Assembly (NCBI GenBank): GCA_046542995.1
Contig: JBKHAH010000001.1
Coordinates: 1-64,000, forward strand
Length of the DNA stretch: 64,000 nucleotides
Reading direction: 5' to 3'
Source of the DNA: Perlabentimonas sp046542995
GTDB taxonomy: Bacteria > Bacteroidota > Bacteroidia > Bacteroidales > Tenuifilaceae
Shown here in pieces: positions 15,898-23,649 of this stretch. The position numbers and the translations under genes are program-made. The stretch's first letter is position 1; each line of letters starts with the position of its first letter. The notes below the pieces were generated by a model that worked only from the letters and a program-made list of their open reading frames with translations, did no database searches and was not told where the DNA came from.

Positions 15898-18270
15898 TTA
15901 CTTCACGGTAAACACCTCAAAGGAGTAGCCATTAAGAGTTAGGCTAACCTCACCGTTATTCGTTTCAAAATCTGAATTGAATTTACTTTGCAATGATATT
16001 GTACCTATATGGCTGGGTAGCGAGAAGCTAATTTCTTTTGTTGTATCTGAATTATTAAACACAACCACAACAAAATCTCCTAAATACCTGCGTGCGTAAG
16101 CATACACTTTGTCTGAAACCTTTAATGGCTCAAATGTACCATAATTTAATGCCATATGTTCTCTGCGAATATTTGCAAGTTTGCTTGTAACCTCTCGGGT
16201 TTCCAGCTCCCTCTCATTCAAACCGTCGAATTGCATCATTCGACGATTATCGGGGTCGTTGCCGCCTGGCTGACCAAACTCATCACCTTGATATATTGTG
16301 GGAACACCGGGAATGGTGAGTATAAATGCATTAAGCATTTGGAGTTTATTGTACCCCACAGGGTCACCCACGCCAATTTCACGGTTCCATCCAGCATACT
16401 TGGCATCCTCATCAAACGACAAATCGCCTCCTGCATAGGAGATAAACCTACCTTTATCGTGATTACCTGTTATAATACCCATAAGGTTATTCCATCCGTA
16501 ATAGCTAAACCCCTCAGTTAATCGACTGTTCAGATTTTTAAAAGACACATCGGTGCGGGCAAATGTAGCGGTGGCAGCATCGTACACATTAAAATCGAAC
16601 TGGGCATCGAGCATGCCGCTACCAATGTAGCTCGATATTAACTCGTGGCTACCGTAAGTTTCGCCAATTTGGTATATGGTTCTATCTTGTTGCACATTCT
16701 CCTTTATTTTACGGGTAAGAGTACGCCAAAAAACTTCAGGAATATGCTTGGTGGCATCGTGACGGAAACCGTCAAAATTATACTCGGTAACCCAGAAAAG
16801 GGCGGAGTCGGTCATTGGTTCATAAATTTCAGGGCGCTCCAAATCCAATGTTGGCATAAAGGTATCGAACCAGGTGGTTAATCGCTGGTCGTCCCACCTC
16901 TCTGTATTAAGTGAGCCATCAGGCAAGTACAATGGCGTTGCCCAATCGGGGTTCTCTTGGTACAGCGGATGCTCCTGATGCACATGGTTGGCCACATAAT
17001 CAAGAATAATATTCATATCACGCTTATGCGCCTCTTGGAGCATGGTGTGAACATCATCCGAAGTACCAAACCTAAAATCGACCTGCGACAGGGAAATTGG
17101 CCAGTACCCGTGATACCCCGAAAATTTGGTACGTGGTTCAGGATACAAGCCCCATGCGCCCAGCGGATTTTGAGTAATGGGCGACACCCAAATAGTGTTG
17201 ATTCCAATATTTTCAAAATATCCATCCTTTATCTTCTTTGTAATCCCTTCGATATCGCCGCCATAGTAGTTAACCAACGGATGAATTTCCGGATCATCAA
17301 CAGGGAAATCATTATCTGGATTAGCATTTTTAAACCGGTCAACCATTAATGAATACATAATTTGGGTGTGCAAGTCGGAACGTTTCAATTGCTTGGTAGA
17401 TGTAACCACTCTCCTACCTTCAAGCGGGAAAAGTAAATCGTTAGACTCGCCCTCATCATTGTATGCCCAAACACGTATGTGAGAACGTTCTAAACCGTTT
17501 GCATTTGTTGGGATAATAATTGAAACCTGATTATCTTCAATTGAAACAAAAGGATCATCTAATCTGTAATTCTCCCAAAAAACGAACAGGTCATCAACTT
17601 CATTCTCAATTCCTATTGTTAACTCATTTCCCGAAGTTTCTTTGCTGTATATGTATGGTAGCAGGTCAGGGTTACTCTCTCCCACTTTTAGAACAGAGTT
17701 AACTCCACCAATATTATTATCCTCAGCTAATGGATTTGCAGGGTCAAGTATCCAATCTCCATCAACCACTAACTGATAGTGATATGAGCCAGGGTTAAGC
17801 CAAAGTGAAGTTTTCCAAACACCATCAACTTTTTCAAGGTTTGTGCTTGAGGGATTCCAGTCGTTTATTTGACCTGCCAGCTGAACGGTTTTTGGCTGAC
17901 CACTATCAGGAGCATAAGTGAAGTCAACTGGTATCTTACGGCTTTTACGCATAAGTATTGAGTAACAAGATCCTTCGGCCCAAATTTTCAATTCAGATAA
18001 CTTTGGCACATTCTCGTTATTTCCCAGTAAATTCAAGAATTTATTGTCATCAGTTAACTTTGCCTCAAGGAATTTTGGAGCAACAACAGAATCAATACTA
18101 CTTACATCCATAAAGTAATCTTCAAGAATCACTTCTGTTTCTTCTGCTGATAGCTGAATGACAGTAGCCAGACCATGAATTTCAGAATCCTTGGCATAAT
18201 GGGGAATAATTTCTCTTGCTCCGCAAGATGCTAGTAGGAATGCGATGGAAATAAAAAGGATACGTTTCAT
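15898..18270 (-). CDS. GH13 alpha-amylase-family lipoprotein with internal glycogen-binding domain
   Basis: The 790-residue protein has a lipoprotein signal (LLASC, Cys16). A region of about 100 residues of unknown fold is followed by an AMPK/CBM48-type glycogen-binding domain (about 118-200, LAGQINDWNP and YHYQLVVDGDW), a linker domain, and a GH13 barrel from about 305. Catalytic residues are visible: nucleophile D505 (DGFRHDATKH), acid/base E537 (IGETYG) and D605 (GNHDKG). It should hydrolyse alpha-1,4-glucans or cyclodextrins. Unlike the SusD and SusE lipoproteins here, Cys16 is followed by GARE rather than an acidic run, suggesting the periplasmic face of the membrane. It lies downstream of the neopullulanase-like gene, separated by a repeat-containing gap. 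Confidence 0.9.
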   Translation of the reverse strand: MKRILFISIAFLLASCGAREIIPHYAKDSEIHGLATVIQLSAEETEVILEDYFMDVSSIDSVVAPKFLEAKLTDDNKFLNLLGNNENVPKLSELKIWAEGSCYSILMRKSRKIPVDFTYAPDSGQPKTVQLAGQINDWNPSSTNLEKVDGVWKTSLWLNPGSYHYQLVVDGDWILDPANPLAEDNNIGGVNSVLKVGESNPDLLPYIYSKETSGNELTIGIENEVDDLFVFWENYRLDDPFVSIEDNQVSIIIPTNANGLERSHIRVWAYNDEGESNDLLFPLEGRRVVTSTKQLKRSDLHTQIMYSLMVDRFKNANPDNDFPVDDPEIHPLVNYYGGDIEGITKKIKDGYFENIGINTIWVSPITQNPLGAWGLYPEPRTKFSGYHGYWPISLSQVDFRFGTSDDVHTMLQEAHKRDMNIILDYVANHVHQEHPLYQENPDWATPLYLPDGSLNTERWDDQRLTTWFDTFMPTLDLERPEIYEPMTDSALFWVTEYNFDGFRHDATKHIPEVFWRTLTRKIKENVQQDRTIYQIGETYGSHELISSYIGSGMLDAQFDFNVYDAATATFARTDVSFKNLNSRLTEGFSYYGWNNLMGIITGNHDKGRFISYAGGDLSFDEDAKYAGWNREIGVGDPVGYNKLQMLNAFILTIPGVPTIYQGDEFGQPGGNDPDNRRMMQFDGLNERELETREVTSKLANIRREHMALNYGTFEPLKVSDKVYAYARRYLGDFVVVVFNNSDTTKEISFSLPSHIGTISLQSKFNSDFETNNGEVSLTLNGYSFEVFTVK

Positions 18271-18298
18271 AATTTTTGGTTTTTGTTGGAACGTTGAT

Positions 18299-18425
18299 GG
18301 AACACAGAAAACACTGACTATGCGGATTTGCGCGGATTATTTAAACTGTTTGACAACAAAGAACAATTAGTGTAAAAGAAATACAACTGCTATCATACCT
18401 GCTTAAATCCGCATCATCCGTGTTC
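18299..18425. repeat. Degenerate interspersed palindromic element between two amylase genes
   Basis: Ends GAACAC (18300-18305) and GTGTTC (18420-18425) are inverted, and inside them ATGCGGATTT (18320-18329) and AAATCCGCAT (18405-18414) form a perfect 10-bp inverted repeat. The hexamer GCGGAT occurs twice in a row in the left arm. It fills almost the whole gap, and a weaker relative lies at 25979-26050. Confidence 0.5.
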
Positions 18426-18430
18426 TATAT

Positions 18431-20275
18431 TCACTTTAGTTCTATAACCATAGCTGAACGAGGCGAAAGCTGAAGTTTCTCCAAACTTTCAAACTTTTTT
18501 CCAGAAATAATATCAACTCCGCTTGTAAAGTTTGTTAAGAACTCATTAAAACGTTCAGTCTTAAGACTTTTAGGTTGATACCCATTGTGCAAAACCACCA
18601 TTACGATTTGCTCCTGATTATGACGAAAATAAACGTAAACATCATCCTCAGGAATAAAATGTGTTAAAGCTCCATTGTGAATGGCTGTAGCATTTTTACG
18701 CCAGTTAAGCAATTTGCTTGTGAACTCCCACGCCTCATTCTGCCTTTTGGTTCTACCATCGGCGGTGAAAGCTGAGCGCTTATGATCTGGCCAACCACCA
18801 GGAAACTCCCTACGCAAAACTCCATGACCATCAGCATCGTCACCATCCATAAGGATTTCAGTACCGTAGTACACTTGGGGGATTCCGCGAGTTGTTAGTA
18901 GAAAGGTCATTCCAAGTTTGTAACGACCAATGGCCATATCCTTGCTCTTCATAAACCGGGAAACATCATGATTGTCGGTAAATATCATGATATTCATAGG
19001 ATCAGCGTACAGAAAATCGTGAGCAAGAATTTCATAAAGTCTGGATAAGCCCTTATCCCAGCCATGCTCCTCGTCAAAAGCCTTGTGCATGGCGTACATC
19101 AAAGGAAAATCCATAACGGTTGGTACGCCCGAGTCGAAACCATCGCGATTTAATGCCCCCGTTTGCCAGTAGGCACACCAAGCCGGGTAGTTAAGCCAAG
19201 CCTCCGCCACGATGTTAAAGTTAGGATATTCTGCCATAACAGCACGCGTCCATTCAGCCATAAAATCCTTATCAGGGTATGGATGGGTGTCCATTCTAAT
19301 GCCATTGAGATTAGCATACTCAACCCACCAAATGCTGTTCTGAATTAAGTACTTGGCAAGGTATGGGTTACGTTGGTTTAAATCTGGCATATGGGTGTCG
19401 AACCATCCATCGCTCATCAAACGGCTATCTAATGCTGATGCATGTGGATCAAAATTTGTTGGGCTACGATAGTTACTGCGAGTAAATTCGGGCCATTGGT
19501 TTACCCAATCTTCCGATGGCAGATCATCCATCCACCAATGCTTGCTACCGCAATGGTTAAAAATCATATCCTTAATGATTTTAATGCCCATATCATTGGC
19601 CTTATCAACCAGCTGGCGGTATAGCTCATTGCTGCCAAAACGCCTGTCAACGTTATAAAAATCGTTGATGGCATAGTGATGGTACGATTGCCAGGGTTGC
19701 ACACTCTCAAGTACAGGGTTTAGCCAGATGGCTGTCATTCCCAGTTCTTTTATGTAATCAAGATGATTAATAATTCCCTGAATATCGCCACCATGCCGAG
19801 CGTATAGATCTTTACGGTCAAGTTTATCGGGCATCCCCTCGTACTCATCGTTGGATGGATCGCCATTGGCAAACCTATCGGGGAAGAGCAGGTAAACCAC
19901 ATCCGAAGCATCGAAACCCTTTCTATCAGCAGAGCCTTCGGCTCTTTCTTTAAGGTGATAGGTATATTTCAAGGTATTCCTCCTTGAAATCTTAAAGTTT
20001 AAATCGAAACTACCGGGTTGTGTATCCTCATCAACAATAAGATTGATGAATAGATAGTTAGGGTTATCAACCCTATCGATGCTAACCAGCCTAACCCCAG
20101 GGTAGGTAAACTCTACCTCACTTTTAGCAATATCGTTGCCATGAACCAGCAATTGCAATTCGGGATTGCTCATTCCAATCCACCAGTTAGGGGGTTCAAC
20201 TTTTGGTTTATGCTGTGCTTTTATAGCGGACATCGACAATACGAGGAATACAATAATTGATATTAATCTTTTCAT
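18431..20275 (-). CDS. Periplasmic GH13 neopullulanase/cyclomaltodextrinase (SusA-like)
   Basis: The 614-residue protein starts with a signal peptide ending about AIKAQ (residue 21), followed by an N-terminal Ig-like domain (about 25-115, PPNWWIGM, typical of SusA-type enzymes) and a GH13 barrel. Catalytic residues: D329 (GIRMDTHPYPDK), E358 (IVAEAW) and D437 (DNHDVSRF). The closest described function is Bacteroides SusA, a periplasmic enzyme cleaving imported malto-oligosaccharides and cyclodextrins. It is soluble, with no lipobox. The start is 67 bp from fba, with an intrinsic terminator between them. Confidence 0.92.
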   Translation of the reverse strand: MKRLISIIVFLVLSMSAIKAQHKPKVEPPNWWIGMSNPELQLLVHGNDIAKSEVEFTYPGVRLVSIDRVDNPNYLFINLIVDEDTQPGSFDLNFKISRRNTLKYTYHLKERAEGSADRKGFDASDVVYLLFPDRFANGDPSNDEYEGMPDKLDRKDLYARHGGDIQGIINHLDYIKELGMTAIWLNPVLESVQPWQSYHHYAINDFYNVDRRFGSNELYRQLVDKANDMGIKIIKDMIFNHCGSKHWWMDDLPSEDWVNQWPEFTRSNYRSPTNFDPHASALDSRLMSDGWFDTHMPDLNQRNPYLAKYLIQNSIWWVEYANLNGIRMDTHPYPDKDFMAEWTRAVMAEYPNFNIVAEAWLNYPAWCAYWQTGALNRDGFDSGVPTVMDFPLMYAMHKAFDEEHGWDKGLSRLYEILAHDFLYADPMNIMIFTDNHDVSRFMKSKDMAIGRYKLGMTFLLTTRGIPQVYYGTEILMDGDDADGHGVLRREFPGGWPDHKRSAFTADGRTKRQNEAWEFTSKLLNWRKNATAIHNGALTHFIPEDDVYVYFRHNQEQIVMVVLHNGYQPKSLKTERFNEFLTNFTSGVDIISGKKFESLEKLQLSPRSAMVIELK

Positions 20276-20285
20276 TTAACTAATT

Positions 20286-20330
20286 TTAAAAACCTTCTGA
20301 GGGATAATCAACTTAATCGGCCCAGAAGGT
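20286..20330 (-). terminator. Intrinsic terminator after fba
   Basis: ACCTTCTG (20292-20299) and CAGAAGGT (20323-20330) form an 8-bp stem. On the minus strand the stem is followed directly by TTTTTAAAA, so it fits an intrinsic terminator for the SLC13-DUF202-fba transcript. Confidence 0.65.
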
Positions 20331-20342
20331 CTATGAAAAACA

Positions 20343-21407
20343 TTAACCTCTTCCTACACAGTTCAAATCCTCGAAAGAAGCTTTTAACCTGTTTACAATA
20401 CTCTCCTCGCCCATACGAAGCCATTTACGAGGATCATAGTACTTCTTATTAGGCTGATCATCGCCCTCGGGGTTACCAATTTGGGTTTGAAGGTACCCTT
20501 CCTTGTCAACGTAGTAATTACGAATACCATCCCAGAAAGCCCACTGCAAGTCGGTATCAAGATTCATTTTAATAACACCATACCCTATGGCCTCCTCAAT
20601 CTTCTCCTTCTCGGAACCACTACCACCGTGGAAAACAAAATTTACGGGTTTTGCTCCTGTTCCAAACTTCTTCTCAATAAAATCTTGGGAATCGCGAAGT
20701 ATCTCAGGACTAAGCACAACGTTTCCAGGTTTGTAAACACCATGAACATTACCAAATGAAGCAGCAACAGTAAAGTTGGGGCTTACCTTCATCAGCTGTT
20801 CGTAGGCATAAGCCACCTCTTCGGGTTGAGTGTAGAGTTTTGAACTATCCACATCGGTATTGTCAACACCATCCTCCTCACCTCCCGTTATGCCGAGTTC
20901 AATTTCAAGCATCATGCCAATTTTAGCCAATCGCTCAAGATATTTGGATGAAATTTCAATATTCTCTTCAAGGCTCTCTTCAGATAAATCTAGCATATGT
21001 GAACTGAAAAGGGGTTTTCCTGTTTCCTCAAAATGCTTCTCACCGGCATCCAGCAACCCGTCAATCCAAGGTAGAAGCTTTTTGGCTGCATGGTCGGTGT
21101 GCATAATAACAGGAACACCGTAAGCCTCTGCCATCAGGTGTACATGCTTGGCACCAGAAATTGCGCCCAATATTGCAGCCTGCTGACCATCGTTTGATAG
21201 CGACTTGCCTGCATAATAGGATGCACCACCATTTGAGAATTGAATAATTACAGGCGAACCTACCTCTTTGGCTGTTTCAAGCACTGCGTTGATTGTGTTA
21301 GTACCTGTTACGTTTACGGCTGGAATTGCCCAACCCTCCTGTTTTGCAGTTTCAAAAACTTCTTGTACTTGCTTTCCAGTTAGTAATCCAGCGTGGAATC
21401 GTTTCAT
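20343..21407 (-). CDS. fba: Class II fructose-bisphosphate aldolase
   Basis: The 354-residue protein is the long (FbaA-type) class II aldolase: VNVTGTNTINAVLETA near the start, the zinc-site HTDHAAKK (104-111), GITGGEEDG (173-181) and FHGGSGS (258-264) glycine loops. It splits fructose-1,6-bisphosphate into glyceraldehyde-3-phosphate and dihydroxyacetone phosphate, using a divalent metal. It is the last gene of a minus-strand set with DUF202 (23-bp gap) and the SLC13 transporter. The glycolytic step suits the surrounding maltose genes, but the transcript appears separate from them. Confidence 0.96.
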   Translation of the reverse strand: MKRFHAGLLTGKQVQEVFETAKQEGWAIPAVNVTGTNTINAVLETAKEVGSPVIIQFSNGGASYYAGKSLSNDGQQAAILGAISGAKHVHLMAEAYGVPVIMHTDHAAKKLLPWIDGLLDAGEKHFEETGKPLFSSHMLDLSEESLEENIEISSKYLERLAKIGMMLEIELGITGGEEDGVDNTDVDSSKLYTQPEEVAYAYEQLMKVSPNFTVAASFGNVHGVYKPGNVVLSPEILRDSQDFIEKKFGTGAKPVNFVFHGGSGSEKEKIEEAIGYGVIKMNLDTDLQWAFWDGIRNYYVDKEGYLQTQIGNPEGDDQPNKKYYDPRKWLRMGEESIVNRLKASFEDLNCVGRG

Positions 21408-21430
21408 AATATTTGGTTTTTTATTAAAAT

Positions 21431-21760
21431 TTAATCTTCAATTTTAGTATCTGTCTCACAAGTATCCTTATAGTATCTGTTCAATCGAATTTTAATTTGT
21501 AAAAATCTTATAAATCCGAATATTGCAAGTATAACACTTAACGATATTGTGACGTAGCCAATCCAACGAATTGTTGTAAAATCACGAAGTTGCAAAAAAG
21601 CTATACCTCCTAGCAGCATATACACTGATGTGCGGGAGTATGCAAGGAGCGTACGCTCATTAGCTAACTTTGTGCGTTCAAGGGCAAGGTAATCTCTAAG
21701 AATTATCTCCTCCTTTGGATTGAATATATGATTAAAAAACCTAAGCTGTCGTAACATCAC
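21431..21760 (-). CDS. DUF202-family membrane protein
   Basis: The 109-residue protein carries the DUF202 pattern: an amphipathic start with RDYLALERTKLANERTLLAYSRTS (25-48), then two transmembrane helices (about 48-60 and 68-90) and a charged C-terminus. The family (YidH-like) has no firm function. It begins 14 bp after the upstream transporter gene ends, so the two are cotranscribed. Confidence 0.85.
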   Translation of the reverse strand: MMLRQLRFFNHIFNPKEEIILRDYLALERTKLANERTLLAYSRTSVYMLLGGIAFLQLRDFTTIRWIGYVTISLSVILAIFGFIRFLQIKIRLNRYYKDTCETDTKIED

Positions 21761-21774
21761 TTTTTAGATTTAAT

Positions 21775-23544
21775 TTACAAAGGCCAAAAGTACATAATTA
21801 ATGGAACGGAAACGATTACCACAAGAATTGAAAAGGGAAAACCCATTCTGAAGTAATCTCCAAATTTATATCCTCCAGGGCCCATAATCAAAGTGTTAGA
21901 CTGATGCCCAATGGGTGTTAGAAATGCTGCTGATGCACCTATGGCAATTGCCATAAGAAATGGGTCGATGCTATACTCTAATCCTTTAGCAATTGCAATA
22001 CCAACGGGTGCCATTAGCACAACGGTTGCAGCATTATTAATCAAATTTGACAAAAGCATTGTAGCTGTAAGCAAAATAGAAAGGGTTGCCCAGGCAGGTA
22101 TCGACTCTGAAACAGCCATTATCTGATTTGCAATAATTATTGCCCCGCCCGAAGTTTCCAAAGCCTCACCCACTGGTAGCATTGCCCCTAGTAGGATAAT
22201 CACTGGCCAATCGATACTCGTATACATTTTATTAATGGGTAATACGCCTGAGAGAACCATAAACATAGCAGCAAGCGTAAAGGAGATATGTACAGGTAGC
22301 ACACCCGTAATTATCAATACTATGGATGTTGCAAACAGCGTTAAGCTAAGGGCTATATTCTTCTCGTATCCAATCCGTAGGCTGCGCCTTGCCAAAGGCA
22401 AACAGCCCATCGAATTAATGGTATGGTCAATTATATGTGCTCGACCTTGCAACATAAGCACATCACCAACGCGGAAAACAACTTTATCGAGTCTTTTATG
22501 AATCTGCTCACCTTTTCGGGCAACAGCTAAAAGATTTACCCCATACAGTGATCGCATTCGCATTGCCGATGTGGTTTGACCAATCAAAGGTGAATCAGCC
22601 ATAACAATAGCCTCGTTTATGGCAATATCCTTGGAACCTACAGCATCCTTTCGAAATTTCTTACTACCCACCAAACTCAAACCTGTATCGTCAACAAATA
22701 ACTTAATAGCATCGGTATCACCCTCAATAATAATTATATCGTTCTCCTGCAACTCTTCCTCCTTGTTAGGGTTATGTATTAGCTTATTACGCCTTACCAA
22801 CCCCAATATCTGCACATCGGCTTTTGATGAACCCTCAAGCTCCGCTATGCTTTTGCCGAGGGGTTTGGATCCTTTAGCAACCTTTAGTTCAGTGATATAA
22901 TCGTCAATCTTGAACCTTTGTGATTCAGATGTTTTTGTTGCTCTTCGTGGTAATAATCTCCATCCTAAAAAAACTACAAACAAAAGACCAACCAGCGTTA
23001 TTACAACACCTACAGGCGAGAAGCTGAACATTCCAAACGCCTCTCCCATCAACTCACCTCGGAAAGTGGCAATAATAATATTTGGGGGAGTGCCAATAAG
23101 CGTTGTCATTCCGCCTAGCAAGGATGCGAATGCAATGGGCATAAGTAAATAAGATGGTGGATTTCCGCTTTTCTTGGCAATATGAAGCGCCACAGGCATA
23201 AGAATGGCCAGTGCCCCCACATTATTCATAAATGCCGATGCTACTGCCACCAAAACGGATAGGGTAATAATTTGTATAGTTAAGTTGTTGCCTACCTTGG
23301 TAACCCAGTTTCCTAAGATATCGATTAACCCAGAGTGCTCCAGGGCTTTACCTATAATAAGTACAGCAGCAACCGTAATAACCGCTGGGTGCCCAAACCC
23401 CAAAAATGCATCTTCGGCGGGAATGAGTCTAAGAATAACCAATACGAAAAGAGCAATAAGGGCAACAAAGTCGTGCCTTAAGCGTCCCCAGACAAACAGT
23501 CCTAGGATAACTATCAATGTTACAAAAACATAGATATGCTCCAT
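21775..23544 (-). CDS. SLC13-family permease with two RCK_C domains
   Basis: The 589-residue inner-membrane protein has about five helices, then a cytoplasmic block (about 205-370) containing two TrkA-C/RCK_C regulatory domains (ITELKVAKGSKPLGKS... and NEAIVMADSPLIGQTT...), then the C-terminal helices. This is the layout of divalent anion:Na+ symporters (SLC13, ArsB/NhaD superfamily) seen in many bacteria. GTPPNIIIA near residue 150 and NNAATVVLMAP near 504 are the two symmetric anion/sodium-site segments. Likely substrates are sulfate or dicarboxylates; I cannot choose. First gene of the SLC13-DUF202-fba unit, with a strong promoter match. Confidence 0.88.
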   Translation of the reverse strand: MEHIYVFVTLIVILGLFVWGRLRHDFVALIALFVLVILRLIPAEDAFLGFGHPAVITVAAVLIIGKALEHSGLIDILGNWVTKVGNNLTIQIITLSVLVAVASAFMNNVGALAILMPVALHIAKKSGNPPSYLLMPIAFASLLGGMTTLIGTPPNIIIATFRGELMGEAFGMFSFSPVGVVITLVGLLFVVFLGWRLLPRRATKTSESQRFKIDDYITELKVAKGSKPLGKSIAELEGSSKADVQILGLVRRNKLIHNPNKEEELQENDIIIIEGDTDAIKLFVDDTGLSLVGSKKFRKDAVGSKDIAINEAIVMADSPLIGQTTSAMRMRSLYGVNLLAVARKGEQIHKRLDKVVFRVGDVLMLQGRAHIIDHTINSMGCLPLARRSLRIGYEKNIALSLTLFATSIVLIITGVLPVHISFTLAAMFMVLSGVLPINKMYTSIDWPVIILLGAMLPVGEALETSGGAIIIANQIMAVSESIPAWATLSILLTATMLLSNLINNAATVVLMAPVGIAIAKGLEYSIDPFLMAIAIGASAAFLTPIGHQSNTLIMGPGGYKFGDYFRMGFPFSILVVIVSVPLIMYFWPL

Positions 23545-23579
23545 ATCCTACTTATTAATGATTAAGGTGTAATGAGTAT

Positions 23580-23608
23580 CAAAGTTACGAAGATTAAGGA
23601 ATCCCCAA
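23580..23608 (-). promoter_or_regulatory. Promoter of the SLC13-DUF202-fba operon
   Basis: On the minus strand TTG (23606-23608), an 18-nt spacer and TAACTTTG (23580-23587) fit the Bacteroidota consensus; the start would lie about 30 nt before the ATG. It overlaps the inverted repeat at 23590-23630. Confidence 0.6.
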
Positions 23609-23630
23609 TAATCTGGAATCTCTTAATCTT
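23590..23630 (-). terminator. Inverted repeat after the GH65 gene
   Basis: AAGATTAAG (23590-23598) and CTTAATCTT (23622-23630) are perfect complements, 20 bp beyond the GH65 stop. There is no T run after the stem, so termination is only likely, not certain. Confidence 0.4.
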
Positions 23631-23649
23631 AACATTTTGTAAATATTAT

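Noticed and set aside
16957..17349. 130-codon plus-strand ORF opposite the GH13 lipoprotein
   Set aside because: It is antisense to a catalytic domain with intact active-site residues.
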